A DNA stretch of 64,000 nucleotides from Bradyrhizobium sp. (GCF_030693485.1 NZ_JAUYAN010000326.1:1-64000); one strand, 5' to 3'; shown: positions 47,206 through 56,385, counted from the stretch's first letter. The notes: generated by a model not told the origin, from the letters alone. Translations and numbers: made by a program.

Positions 47206-47341
47206 GTTTCTCCTGTTGTCGGAGAACGATGATTCAGAAAGTCGTATACAGCAAGAAAAATGTAGGAAAATATTCTTACAAAGTTCTTGACGAGATTCTT
47301 TTGGCTGTGAGACGATTCACTCACAACAGGAGAAACAACCC
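47206..47341. promoter_or_regulatory. divergent phage control region
   Basis: Inverted leaders GTTTCTCCTGTTGT / ACAACAGGAGAAAC, motif copy 3 and palindrome TGTGAG-N8-CTCACA. Confidence 0.6.
47239..47257 (-). promoter_or_regulatory. repeated phage motif, copy 3
   Basis: Plus strand AAGTCGTATACAGCAAGAA. Confidence 0.55.
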
Positions 47342-47434
47342 ATGACGATAAAACAAATTCTATTCGTAGGCGCCTGCGGCCAAGTTGGCTGGATGGCTTT
47401 CAGTGCAATCTGCGCCGTTGCGGTCGCAGGCTAA
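47342..47434 (+). CDS. 30-aa membrane microprotein
   Basis: ATG behind AGGAG: MTIKQILFVGACGQVGWMAFSAICAVAVAG. Confidence 0.5.
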   Translation: MTIKQILFVGACGQVGWMAFSAICAVAVAG

Positions 47435-47447
47435 GGGAGAGAAAAAT

Positions 47448-48059
47448 GTGGGAAACAAAACCATCATCGCTAACGCTGAACCGGCTGTAGCAAATATTGC
47501 CCAAGTCCAAACCAACAAAGTTGCCGAGGAAGCCACCCAGCGTGTCTTTGAGGAAGTTGTAGGCCTCGAACGCTTTAAGGACATCACAGAAGACATCGCC
47601 GCGCTGATGAAGCAGGAGATGGTCAACCAGTCGTTCATGACTGTGCAGCTGGAGCTGACAGAAGCGCAAGCCAACGCGCTACAGGAGTTCATCCATCGCG
47701 CCGTATCGTCTGCCCGGGATCGCTACCTTGGTAAGCTTGAAAAAGACAAGCGCACCAAAAACATCGTGGGGATCGTAGAAGCCAGTATGCGGGGGGTGAT
47801 CGAGGAAGCCCTGTCTGGCATTGGGCAAGAGATTAATCGCGGCGCTGCAATCAACGCGACCGCAGTTTCCGCAAACGCCAAAAAGGACGATTACAACTCC
47901 ATTGAGCTGAATTACTCCAAGGCGGCCGGGGACATCACTATTCCCACTCGCGGGGTCTTCATATCCACCAACTGCATCCAGGTTATTCAGGATAGCTGCA
48001 AGGTGACACTGGACGACGGAACGGTCGCCGACAAAGCAACCGGTGAAATCGAGGGCTAG
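47448..48059 (+). CDS. hypothetical phage protein (GTG start)
   Basis: GGGAGAGAAAAAT-GTG; MGNKTIIANAEPAVANIAQVQTNKVAEEATQRVFEEVVG. Confidence 0.65.
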   Translation: MGNKTIIANAEPAVANIAQVQTNKVAEEATQRVFEEVVGLERFKDITEDIAALMKQEMVNQSFMTVQLELTEAQANALQEFIHRAVSSARDRYLGKLEKDKRTKNIVGIVEASMRGVIEEALSGIGQEINRGAAINATAVSANAKKDDYNSIELNYSKAAGDITIPTRGVFISTNCIQVIQDSCKVTLDDGTVADKATGEIEG

Positions 48060-48061
48060 TC

Positions 48062-48433
48062 TTGGCCCCACTCCAACCCGCGCTTGACTGGCCTCAGCTA
48101 CCCTTAGGTCCGACTGATGTTCATCTGCGTGTCCATCGCAACACAGGCTCTCGCAAAGCCAAGGAGCCTGTGTCTGTCGCTGGACCACGTTGGGTGGAGA
48201 GCCATCCTCAGGTCTACGCCGAATTCAAACGTGTCGCCCTCAAGCTGATCGGGCAGGGGCGCAAGCACTATGGCGCAAAGGGCATCGCCGAATACCTCCG
48301 CCTGCACACCGATGTTGAAGGGGGTTTGGAGTTCAAGATTGCTAATTTCGCAGTCACCTATCTGGCCATCAAGTTCGTCACAGAGTTTCCGCAGCACGCG
48401 AAATTCTTTAAAATCAATAAGAAAGAAAGCTAA
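48062..48433 (+). CDS. hypothetical phage protein (TTG start)
   Basis: ESHPQVYAEFKRVALKLIGQGRKHYGAKGIAEYLR. Confidence 0.6.
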   Translation: MAPLQPALDWPQLPLGPTDVHLRVHRNTGSRKAKEPVSVAGPRWVESHPQVYAEFKRVALKLIGQGRKHYGAKGIAEYLRLHTDVEGGLEFKIANFAVTYLAIKFVTEFPQHAKFFKINKKES

Positions 48434-48437
48434 GGGG

Positions 48438-48674
48438 ATGAAGTATGCAGTAGCCAGTTACACCAACCGTTGGGACCACGAGCACCTCTATGTGGTTAGG
48501 AAGCGCAAGGTTGGCATCTGGCCGTTCTGCTTCACCATTCATGAGATTCACAGCCACCGATGGAAGAATGTCTGGCCGTGGGAAATCGACATCTGGACCG
48601 AGTTCAAGAGTTCGCGTGCTGAGGTACGGGAGCGCCGGGCGAATCTCGCTGAAATTTACGGGATGCAGCGATAA
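48438..48674 (+). CDS. small hypothetical phage protein
   Basis: ATG behind AAGGGG: MKYAVASYTNRWDHEHLYVVRKRKVG. Confidence 0.6.
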   Translation: MKYAVASYTNRWDHEHLYVVRKRKVGIWPFCFTIHEIHSHRWKNVWPWEIDIWTEFKSSRAEVRERRANLAEIYGMQR

Positions 48675-49090
48675 TGGGCGTCGTTGTGTCTCATCGGGTG
48701 GAAGCTGATCCAAGGGCTAAGCTTCCGCCCGGCGCCACTGAAGCGTGGTTTGCTTACCATATGTCGAAGACGATCCGTGCCGGATTGGGTGGAGACTTCG
48801 ATGCCCCTCAGGTTGCCTTCGGTGTCCGGACGCCAGTTCGGATAAAGCCCGGAGATCCTGAGTTTGAGCACATGCTCGAATTTGAGGGGAAGGTCTACGT
48901 TACCGCAGCTCGCATTCAGGAGCTGACTGGTTGGACGTACATAAATGTAATGACTTATGCGAGCCGAGATATGTGGCCGCGCATCAATCATCCCAAGGGT
49001 GGCCGGTTCAAGATGTACGCATTGGATGCCGCGATGGCGACCCACCATAGCGTCAAGCTTCACTTGAAAACGGTGCAAAGAGCGGCCTGA
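48674..49090 (+). CDS. hypothetical phage protein
   Basis: Overlapping stop/start on both sides. Confidence 0.6.
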   Translation: MGVVVSHRVEADPRAKLPPGATEAWFAYHMSKTIRAGLGGDFDAPQVAFGVRTPVRIKPGDPEFEHMLEFEGKVYVTAARIQELTGWTYINVMTYASRDMWPRINHPKGGRFKMYALDAAMATHHSVKLHLKTVQRAA

Positions 49091-49428
49091 TGCGCCTCAT
49101 CCTCGCCGCTCTCCTGCTCGCCGGCCCAGTTTTTGCAGATCCGCCGGCGGCACTGGTTCGCATAAATCGGGAGGTCAATGACCGCGCCTTTTATGAGTTC
49201 TATGAGGCGAAGGATTTCCGGTACCTAAAGGAAGGCGACAGCGGTAACTGCGCCGCGTTCACCTGGACCAAGTTTGTCGAGCTGGTGAAGGCTGGAGAGA
49301 AGCCGGTCATCCGCAGCTGCACCCTGAAGAGCGGGGTAGGGCACGCCTTTGTCGAGGTGGACGGCTGGGTGGGGGATAACCGCTGGGATGAGCCGGTACC
49401 GATCGCCGATGTCGGATGCAGGGATTAA
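49090..49428 (+). CDS. secreted transglutaminase-like cysteine-peptidase-like phage protein
   Basis: Signal peptide; GNCAAFTWTKFVELVKAG...GHAFVEVDGWVGDNRWDEP (Cys/His/Asp-like arrangement). Confidence 0.55.
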   Translation: MRLILAALLLAGPVFADPPAALVRINREVNDRAFYEFYEAKDFRYLKEGDSGNCAAFTWTKFVELVKAGEKPVIRSCTLKSGVGHAFVEVDGWVGDNRWDEPVPIADVGCRD

Positions 49429-49449
49429 GAGGTTTGGAGCGTTTAACCT

Positions 49450-50346
49450 CTACTCGTTCTTCGTGATATATTTGGAATCTCCCAGACTCGCGAGGGTGGG
49501 CGCGGGCAACTCTTTGTCCGGCTTCGTGAAAGCTGCGATTTCCTTCTCCAACTGCTTTTGTCGTTCGAGGTCTTCCTTCTTTTTCTTGTCCTCCTCTAGG
49601 ATAACGACGAGCGATTGCCTGAGCACGTTGAAGAAGGCCAGACATTGGTCCTCCCGCAGCTCATGTATGCCCAGGCTGAGGATTGAATAGATTCTGGCAT
49701 TCCTGACCAGGAACGGAGGCAGGTGGTCCTTAAGCAAGCTGACCTTGTCATCCATCCGCACGCCGTAAAAGTCACCATCGCTCCAACCCTCGGCTGCTTT
49801 GAATTCTTCGAAGCGGTTGACGATCAAACGTTCAAAGATGCGCCGCAAATAGACGTAGGAGCCAATTCCGACATTGTGAGCAGCAAGGCCAATGGCTCGG
49901 TGAAATTCCGCCTCGTCCTCCGACGATAGAAGCTTTGAGTAGTTTTTACTCTCGTCCAGCGCGATATCGGCGAAGGAAGGATACTGGCCCACTTTCTGAA
50001 GCAATCCACTGGCCATTCGGCAGTGGAAGACGATGATATGCGCAAGTTCACTACGTGCACAGGCCAACGCAACCTGACCTGTAAAGTGGGGCTTCTCATC
50101 GGTGGAGGGCAGGCTATCTTGACTTGTTGGCCGGTGGACAAACGTACTTTGCTGACGGCAATAGGGGCAATACCCGTCAACCCTGAAAGACTTCCTGAAG
50201 ACCTTCATCGCGGCATTGTAGTCAATCTGCTGCACACTATAGAGCGGCGTCTTAAAGAAAAAATCTTCAGTAGACGTGAAGGCGGGTACTGGTTTGGCCA
50301 CTGGAGGCTCCAAATCACTTGCCGAAACAGAAGTAGCTGTGTGCAT
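49450..50346 (-). CDS. accessory hypothetical protein, zinc-finger-like plus long C-terminal helix
   Basis: Antisense to flanking late genes; CPYCRQQSTFVH; RRIFERLIVNRFEEFK...MDDKVSLLKDHLPPFLVRNARIYSILSLGIHEL. Confidence 0.65.
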   Translation of the reverse strand: MHTATSVSASDLEPPVAKPVPAFTSTEDFFFKTPLYSVQQIDYNAAMKVFRKSFRVDGYCPYCRQQSTFVHRPTSQDSLPSTDEKPHFTGQVALACARSELAHIIVFHCRMASGLLQKVGQYPSFADIALDESKNYSKLLSSEDEAEFHRAIGLAAHNVGIGSYVYLRRIFERLIVNRFEEFKAAEGWSDGDFYGVRMDDKVSLLKDHLPPFLVRNARIYSILSLGIHELREDQCLAFFNVLRQSLVVILEEDKKKKEDLERQKQLEKEIAAFTKPDKELPAPTLASLGDSKYITKNE

Positions 50347-50377
50347 AATTGCGAACTCAACAGAAAGCTATCAGAAG

Positions 50378-50785
50378 TTGACGTTCAAGAAAGGAGAAAC
50401 GCCGAAGGGGGCTAAGCCGTTTACGAAGGGGAAGTCGGGGAATCCAGACGGTCGTCCGCCTGGCTCCCGTTCGCTGCGAACGATCCTCAAGGAGGCGATC
50501 GAGATCAAGCGGAAGAGCAGGACCGACCCGCTTAATCCCGATGCCGCGCCGCGGGATATGACAATCGGTGAGGAACTGGTGGCAAAATGGGTGTCGCTGG
50601 GCCTGGACGGGAGTGAGCGCTCCCTTGAGAGGATGTTCGAGCAGCTGGAAGGGAAGGCGGTTCAACCTATCAGCGGACCGGAAGGCGGTCCCGTCCAAAC
50701 CGAGACTGTCTTCAAGCTCGATGAGGCGTCCAATGAGATGGTCAAGGCCATCGGGCAAACACTGGCCAAGGTGAAAGTGGGGTAG
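50378..50785 (+). CDS. DUF5681-like / terminase small subunit candidate (TTG start likely)
   Basis: PFTKGKSGNPDGRPPGSRSLRTILKEAIEIKRKS directly upstream of terL. Confidence 0.65.
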   Translation: MTFKKGETPKGAKPFTKGKSGNPDGRPPGSRSLRTILKEAIEIKRKSRTDPLNPDAAPRDMTIGEELVAKWVSLGLDGSERSLERMFEQLEGKAVQPISGPEGGPVQTETVFKLDEASNEMVKAIGQTLAKVKVG

Positions 50786-50830
50786 GTCGATTATTCTGCA
50801 CGCGGGATTGCGGAGAACGCTGAGGAATGG

Positions 50831-52189
50831 CTGGCTGAGTTCAAACGCCGGCTCTTGTTCTACGACGGCCACGATAAGCAACTCGAATTCCACCGCCTCG
50901 GCGCCGTCAGCCGCGAACGCCTCTTCCTCGCCGGCAACCGCGTAGGCAAAACCCTTTGTGGTGCAGCTGAGGTCACCTTCCATCTGACGGGCTATTATCC
51001 GGACTGGTGGGAGGGGGTGCGGTTCAATCACCCCGTCCAGGCATGGGCGGCGTCGGACACCTCTGAATCCACCCGCGACATTCTCCAGAAGACCTACATC
51101 GGCGATCGGCACTCGCTCGAAGGTGGCCTGATCCACTCCAGCCTGATTCAACGGGTCACATCCCGATCCGGGGTTGCTGATGCAGTTGATACCGTGTTTG
51201 TCCGTTACCGCTTGGGTGGTGTGTCTGAGCTGGGGTTGAAGAGCTACGACCAGGGTCGGAAGAAATTCCAGGGGACGCACAAGGACGTTGTCCACCTCGA
51301 TGAAGAGCCACCGCTGGATGTTTACAGCGAGTGCATGCTCCGCACCACTGCCGTGGGAGATAAGTCGCCCGGCATTGTGCTAATCACCATGACGCCACTC
51401 TCCGGCGTTACCCAGGTCGTACAGCTGTTCATCAACGAAGGGGCAAAGCCCGGCCTCGTCCGACCCGACGGCCGGGTGTTTGTCCAGGCGGGATGGGAAG
51501 ACAACCCGCACCTTTCCGACGAAGAGCGAGAGCTGCTGATTAAGCGGACGCCGGCACATGAGCTGGAAGCCCGCCGATTGGGTAAGCCATCACTGGGCAG
51601 CGGGATGGTGTATCCTGTTGCGGAGAGCCGCTTCGTCATCGACCCGATCAAGATTCCCGATCACTGGCCGCGCGTGTTCGGGATGGACTTTGGGTGGACC
51701 AAGCCGACCGCCGCCGCCTTCCTCGCCCACGACACCGATAACGACGTGGTGTACGTCACCGGCGAATACTACCAGGCGCAGGCCACTCCCAAATCTCACA
51801 CGGTCAACCTCTTTGCCCTGGGCGCTGACTGGATACCAGGGGTCTGTGATCCGTCCGGGCAATCCGCAAACATCAAGGATGGTGAAAGCCTGCTTGAGGA
51901 ATACGACCGGCAAGGCCTGAACCTCACGAAGGCGGACAACAGCCGGGAAGCAGGCATCCAGGTCATGCTCGATCGGATGCAGTCGGGGAAGTTCAAGGTG
52001 TTCAACACGTGTAGTAACTGGCTCTATGAATTCCGCATGTACGCCCGTGATGAAAAGGGCGTGCCGAAAAAGGAGAATGACCACTTGATGGACGCCACGC
52101 GGTACGGCGTTGTCAGTGGTCTCGGCATCGCCACCACGAAGCTTCGCTCCTCAGTCATCCCATCGCGTCGCGGCGTCGCCGCTGCATGA
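50831..52189 (+). CDS. terminase large subunit (start uncertain: CTG 50831 or TTG 50855)
   Basis: Walker A LFLAGNRVGKT; Walker B-like VVHLDEEPP; FGMDFGWTKPTAAAFLAHD nuclease motif. Confidence 0.92.
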   Translation: MAEFKRRLLFYDGHDKQLEFHRLGAVSRERLFLAGNRVGKTLCGAAEVTFHLTGYYPDWWEGVRFNHPVQAWAASDTSESTRDILQKTYIGDRHSLEGGLIHSSLIQRVTSRSGVADAVDTVFVRYRLGGVSELGLKSYDQGRKKFQGTHKDVVHLDEEPPLDVYSECMLRTTAVGDKSPGIVLITMTPLSGVTQVVQLFINEGAKPGLVRPDGRVFVQAGWEDNPHLSDEERELLIKRTPAHELEARRLGKPSLGSGMVYPVAESRFVIDPIKIPDHWPRVFGMDFGWTKPTAAAFLAHDTDNDVVYVTGEYYQAQATPKSHTVNLFALGADWIPGVCDPSGQSANIKDGESLLEEYDRQGLNLTKADNSREAGIQVMLDRMQSGKFKVFNTCSNWLYEFRMYARDEKGVPKKENDHLMDATRYGVVSGLGIATTKLRSSVIPSRRGVAAA

Positions 52190-52248
52190 TGTTGCTTGCC
52201 AAGCAAAAACTTTCGGCCTTATGATTCGGCACAACGAAAGCTAAAACA

Positions 52249-52494
52249 ATGCCTAAGGCAACAAAGAAGGTCGCCACACCGGCGAGTGAAGCCGCCAAGG
52301 ATGTGAACCAAGGCGAAGATAATCAAGAAGATAGCGCAGAGGATGTGATCTTCGCCCAAGCCGAACTCGGCCAGGGTGGTCTCTCTCTCGTCCCGACCAA
52401 GAAGGTGAAGAAGAACCACACTGTCGAAGTGCTGACCCTCAAGGGCAAGAGCATCGAGCGCGATGGCTTCACCGTCGTGAAGGCGAAGAAGTAA
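52249..52494 (+). CDS. small hypothetical phage protein
   Basis: MPKATKKVATPASEAAKDVNQGEDNQEDSAED. Confidence 0.6.
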   Translation: MPKATKKVATPASEAAKDVNQGEDNQEDSAEDVIFAQAELGQGGLSLVPTKKVKKNHTVEVLTLKGKSIERDGFTVVKAKK

Positions 52495-52500
52495 CGGGCG

Positions 52501-54363
52501 CTGGACGAACCAAACGACCCGAAGCAGGAAATCCTCGAAACGGCGATAGCCCAGTTTGAGGCCGCGGTTAAGCACCCGGTCTTCCAACAGTTCTACGCAA
52601 ACATGGTCGAGGATTTCCGTTTCGTTGACGGGTACCAATTCACTGACGAAGAAGAAAAGAAAATTCGGGATGAGTACGGGGTTGAGCCCATGGTCATCAA
52701 CCGGCTCTTCGCGCGGCTGAACAACCTGCAAGGTCAGGAAGTCCAAACCCGCACCAAAGTTAACTACCGCGCCCGGTCCCACGACAAGCAAGAAAAGCAA
52801 ACGGCTGAAGCGCTTTCCGCGCTCGCCATGTTTATCCAGGACAAGAACAACTCCACCCATATTCTGTCCGCGGTCGCCGATGATTCACGCAAGTGTGGTC
52901 TCGGGTGGCACCGTTTCGATGTGGTCGATGGTGTGATTGGGGAGGAGGCGGAAAACCCGCTCTTCGTCGTTCCCGACTTCCGCGACATGAGCAAGGGGAT
53001 GACCAACCAGCGTCAGGTCTCCCGCTTCTACTGGATGCCACGCGATGAAGCGAAAGAGGATTTCCCCGACGCCACGGACATCATCGACAACGCTTCGCCA
53101 CAGTGGACGGTCTCTGGATTGACCGAAGCCCACAAGGCCGGCGCATTCCGCCTCACTCAATCGGGTTGCTACTACGACCAGCAAACCGACGAAATTTGCA
53201 TCGTTGAGCACTTCATGCGGACGCCCGCCGAATACTACGAGGTGGTCACCAAGGACAACCGGCTCGTCACCACTTTCAGTAAAACTGAAGCGGACGGGAT
53301 GGCGCGGTCCAAGGAGGATGTGACCAAAAGGCAGGGTTTCAAGGTCTCTGTGGTGTACTTCACCGGCGACCAGCTACTCTCCCACTTGGACGAAGAGGAA
53401 ACTTACCAGCTCAACCCGGCTAAGGGTCTCATCAGCCTCACTCCTACGGTCTGCTTCCGTGAGCGCGTCAGCGGCTGCCCTTATGGCCTCGTCCGCCATG
53501 CCAAAGATTCTCAGCGCTCCTTCAACAAGACGAAGACCCGTCTCGGGTGGTTGCGCACTGCCCACCAGGTCATCATGGAGGCCGACGCCGCCGACGCCGA
53601 CAAGGTGCGGAGTGAGGCTGCCCGCCCGGACGGGGTGTTGATCGTCAAGGCGGGCAAGAAGCTAGAAATCAATCGGCACGAACAAGCCATTGCTCAACAC
53701 CAAGCGGGATTGGTTGCTGACGACCAGGATATTCAGGCCACGCTTGGCGTGTTCGACGAATCCATGGGGATGGAGACCAACGCGGACAGCGGGATTGCGA
53801 TCCAGCGCCGGCAGGTTGGAACCTCCCGCAACACCGCTTCCATCATCGACAACGCCCTAGCTGCGAAAAAGCGGTGGGCGGAGAAGCTGCTCTATTTGAT
53901 CCAGTCGGTCTTCACCGATCAAGTCGCCTTCTGGGTGCTCGATGACAAGAACGAGATGAAGGACTTGGTGCTGAACCAGCCCGTGATCGGTGCTGACGGC
54001 AAACCGGAGATCGACAAGAAAACCGGTAAGCCGGTGATGAAGTACGACATCAAGACCGGCGCGTTCGACGTGTTTGTTGAGGAGGTGCCGGACGTGGCCT
54101 CCATGCGTGAAATCGGTCAGGAGCGCTTCATGAAGGCCGTCCAGGCCGCTGGAGGGTTCCAGAACATAACCCCCGGTTACGCCATGTTCTTCGACGTTCC
54201 AGAGAATTCCAAGCTTATGCAGGAAATTGAGGCCGGGCTGCCACAGCAGCTCGCTGCGGCGAATACGACCGCGGCTGAGGCCGGGAAAGGATTGGCGAGC
54301 GCGCTGACACCAGCGCCCACACCGATGGCAGGCGGGGCCACACCCGTGCAACAACCGAAATAG
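52501..54363 (+). CDS. P22-like portal protein (probable CTG start; ORF track starts at ATG 52603)
   Basis: EILETAIAQFEAAVKHPVFQQFYANMVEDFRFVDGYQF...EPMVINRLFARLNNLQGQEVQTRTKVNYRAR. Confidence 0.85.
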   Translation: MDEPNDPKQEILETAIAQFEAAVKHPVFQQFYANMVEDFRFVDGYQFTDEEEKKIRDEYGVEPMVINRLFARLNNLQGQEVQTRTKVNYRARSHDKQEKQTAEALSALAMFIQDKNNSTHILSAVADDSRKCGLGWHRFDVVDGVIGEEAENPLFVVPDFRDMSKGMTNQRQVSRFYWMPRDEAKEDFPDATDIIDNASPQWTVSGLTEAHKAGAFRLTQSGCYYDQQTDEICIVEHFMRTPAEYYEVVTKDNRLVTTFSKTEADGMARSKEDVTKRQGFKVSVVYFTGDQLLSHLDEEETYQLNPAKGLISLTPTVCFRERVSGCPYGLVRHAKDSQRSFNKTKTRLGWLRTAHQVIMEADAADADKVRSEAARPDGVLIVKAGKKLEINRHEQAIAQHQAGLVADDQDIQATLGVFDESMGMETNADSGIAIQRRQVGTSRNTASIIDNALAAKKRWAEKLLYLIQSVFTDQVAFWVLDDKNEMKDLVLNQPVIGADGKPEIDKKTGKPVMKYDIKTGAFDVFVEEVPDVASMREIGQERFMKAVQAAGGFQNITPGYAMFFDVPENSKLMQEIEAGLPQQLAAANTTAAEAGKGLASALTPAPTPMAGGATPVQQPK

Positions 54364-54374
54364 GATCTTGCGAG

Positions 54375-55202
54375 ATGATGATGGCTGATGAAGTGAACGA
54401 AAACGCCGAGGAACTCCTCGAAGAAGAACCCGAAGCTGGTGCTGAGGTCGAAGAGACCGAAGAGGAAGCAGAGGGCCAGGAGGAAGAAACCGAAGGCGAG
54501 ACTGAAGGTGAAGAAGGCGAGGGCGAAGAAGAGGCCGAAGTTGACCCCAAAGACGCACAGATTGCGGAGCTGAAGACAAGGCTTGCAACTACTGAAGGTC
54601 GGGTGGGTACGGAAGTCGGTACTCGGAAGATGCTCTCGAAGGTTATCAAGCAGTTGGAAGAGAAAGAGGGTGTTGTTGACCGGGACGCTCTGGCCGAGGC
54701 CGTTGGCATCGACCGCAGCCGGTTGGACGGATACCTCGACGCTCCCGACACTGATGACCAGGGCGAATTCCAACGCCGTGCCGGAACTGCTGACAAGCAG
54801 CTCAAGTCGGTGGCGAAGGTGTTGAAGGCAAACGGTAAGGACGCTGATCAAATCAGCGCTTCCTACGTGGCTCTTTTGAACCACGACCCGGAAGAGCGTC
54901 ACCGCTTCATGGAAACGCCAGAAGATGAACTCGGTGCCTACGTTATCGACCGAGTGACCGAGGCAGGCGACAAGGTGAAAGACCTTGTTGAGGCCAAGGG
55001 GGACATCTTCGCCGTTCTCACCAACAAGGACACGCGCATTGCTGAGCTGGAGGCCGAAAACAAGGCACTCCGCGAAGGTACTGAAGTCAAAAAGCCCATC
55101 GTCAAAAAAACACGTGTACCGATCCAATCGGGCAGTGCCAAACCGGCAGCTAGCATAAGCGCGGCAGCCGAAGGCAGTGCCATCAGGACGGTGCTTGGCT
55201 AA
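54375..55202 (+). CDS. scaffolding-like acidic protein
   Basis: Glu-rich N-terminus, coiled-coil-like, located between portal and capsid. Confidence 0.7.
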   Translation: MMMADEVNENAEELLEEEPEAGAEVEETEEEAEGQEEETEGETEGEEGEGEEEAEVDPKDAQIAELKTRLATTEGRVGTEVGTRKMLSKVIKQLEEKEGVVDRDALAEAVGIDRSRLDGYLDAPDTDDQGEFQRRAGTADKQLKSVAKVLKANGKDADQISASYVALLNHDPEERHRFMETPEDELGAYVIDRVTEAGDKVKDLVEAKGDIFAVLTNKDTRIAELEAENKALREGTEVKKPIVKKTRVPIQSGSAKPAASISAAAEGSAIRTVLG

Positions 55203-55222
55203 AACAATAGAAAGCTAAGAGG

Positions 55223-56371
55223 ATGGGAAATCCCACTACTTCCTCCAGCCACGTGCTCGCAAAAACCAAATTTGCGAACAGCGTGATGGAGGGACACCTC
55301 ATCAATAACCCGTTGATGCCGATCATGCGGCCCAACGGTTCTAACTCGATCATCATCACCGAGAAGGTTTCGGCTGGTGAAGGCATGACCTTCCAGGTCG
55401 GCTTCACTGACGAAATGAGCATGGACAGCTGGAAGAGTGGAAACACTCGCGTTTCTGGCAGTGGTGAAGATCTTCGTCTGACCAAGGACGATGTGACACT
55501 GGAACGGGATCGCGCGGCAATTCAGGTGACCAACATCACCGAATCCGCCCTGCGCACCGGCGTCAACCTGCCTGATACCGCCAAGCGCCGCCTCCAGCGC
55601 GCTGCCGCGTCTCGGGTGGCCTATAAGATGCTGACCGCTCTGTGTCTCACCACCGCTGGCCGGACCCGTCCGCGCTACCTCTACGGCGCCACGGATGACA
55701 ACTGGAACGCCACTCACGCCACCGCTTTGGCGAACGTGGATGCGACTGACGACAAGATGTCACTCGCGATGATCGACGAGGCTCTCTACAAGGCCAAGAA
55801 CGAGGCCACCGGCCGCACGTTCATGAGCCCGGCCTCGTTTGAGATCGCCAAGGACAGCATCGTGCAGAAGTACGTCCTTCTGCTGACTCCGATCGCTCGT
55901 CGCGACCTGAAGCGTGACCCGGAGTTCAAGAACCTGGTCAACTACAAGGACAAACCGCCCTTTGACATCATCAAAGGCGGGACCTACGTGGGCGAATATG
56001 AAGGCGTGTACATGTACGAAGTACCGTCCTTCTACAAGCCCACCACCGACAACCCGAACCCGATGATTGCGACCGCTGGCGGCGCAAGCTCCATCGACGT
56101 TTCCCACTGCTTGCTGCTCGGCGCCAACGCCGGCTGCCTGGCTTATGGCAACGTGGTTCTGGAGGATGACGGCACTCTCAATGCGATGCGGACCACGGTT
56201 GACACCGATGGCTCCGTCCGCATGGCGGTCACAACCGAAGTAGGCGACCACGGTGGTAACAGCGAAATGGCTGTGACCATGGTCCCCGGCTACCGGAAGC
56301 TGGTCGATAACTCTAGCGGCACTGCCGAAGACGTGGGTGTTATCCACGTGTTCTGCTCTGGCCGGAAATAA
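55223..56371 (+). CDS. N4-gp56/DUF4043-like major capsid protein
   Basis: DLRLTKDDVTLERDRAAIQVTNITESALRTGVNLPDTAKRRLQRAAASRVAYKMLTALC; position after scaffold. Confidence 0.8.
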   Translation: MGNPTTSSSHVLAKTKFANSVMEGHLINNPLMPIMRPNGSNSIIITEKVSAGEGMTFQVGFTDEMSMDSWKSGNTRVSGSGEDLRLTKDDVTLERDRAAIQVTNITESALRTGVNLPDTAKRRLQRAAASRVAYKMLTALCLTTAGRTRPRYLYGATDDNWNATHATALANVDATDDKMSLAMIDEALYKAKNEATGRTFMSPASFEIAKDSIVQKYVLLLTPIARRDLKRDPEFKNLVNYKDKPPFDIIKGGTYVGEYEGVYMYEVPSFYKPTTDNPNPMIATAGGASSIDVSHCLLLGANAGCLAYGNVVLEDDGTLNAMRTTVDTDGSVRMAVTTEVGDHGGNSEMAVTMVPGYRKLVDNSSGTAEDVGVIHVFCSGRK

Positions 56372-56385
56372 GGAAGGGCTGAACC

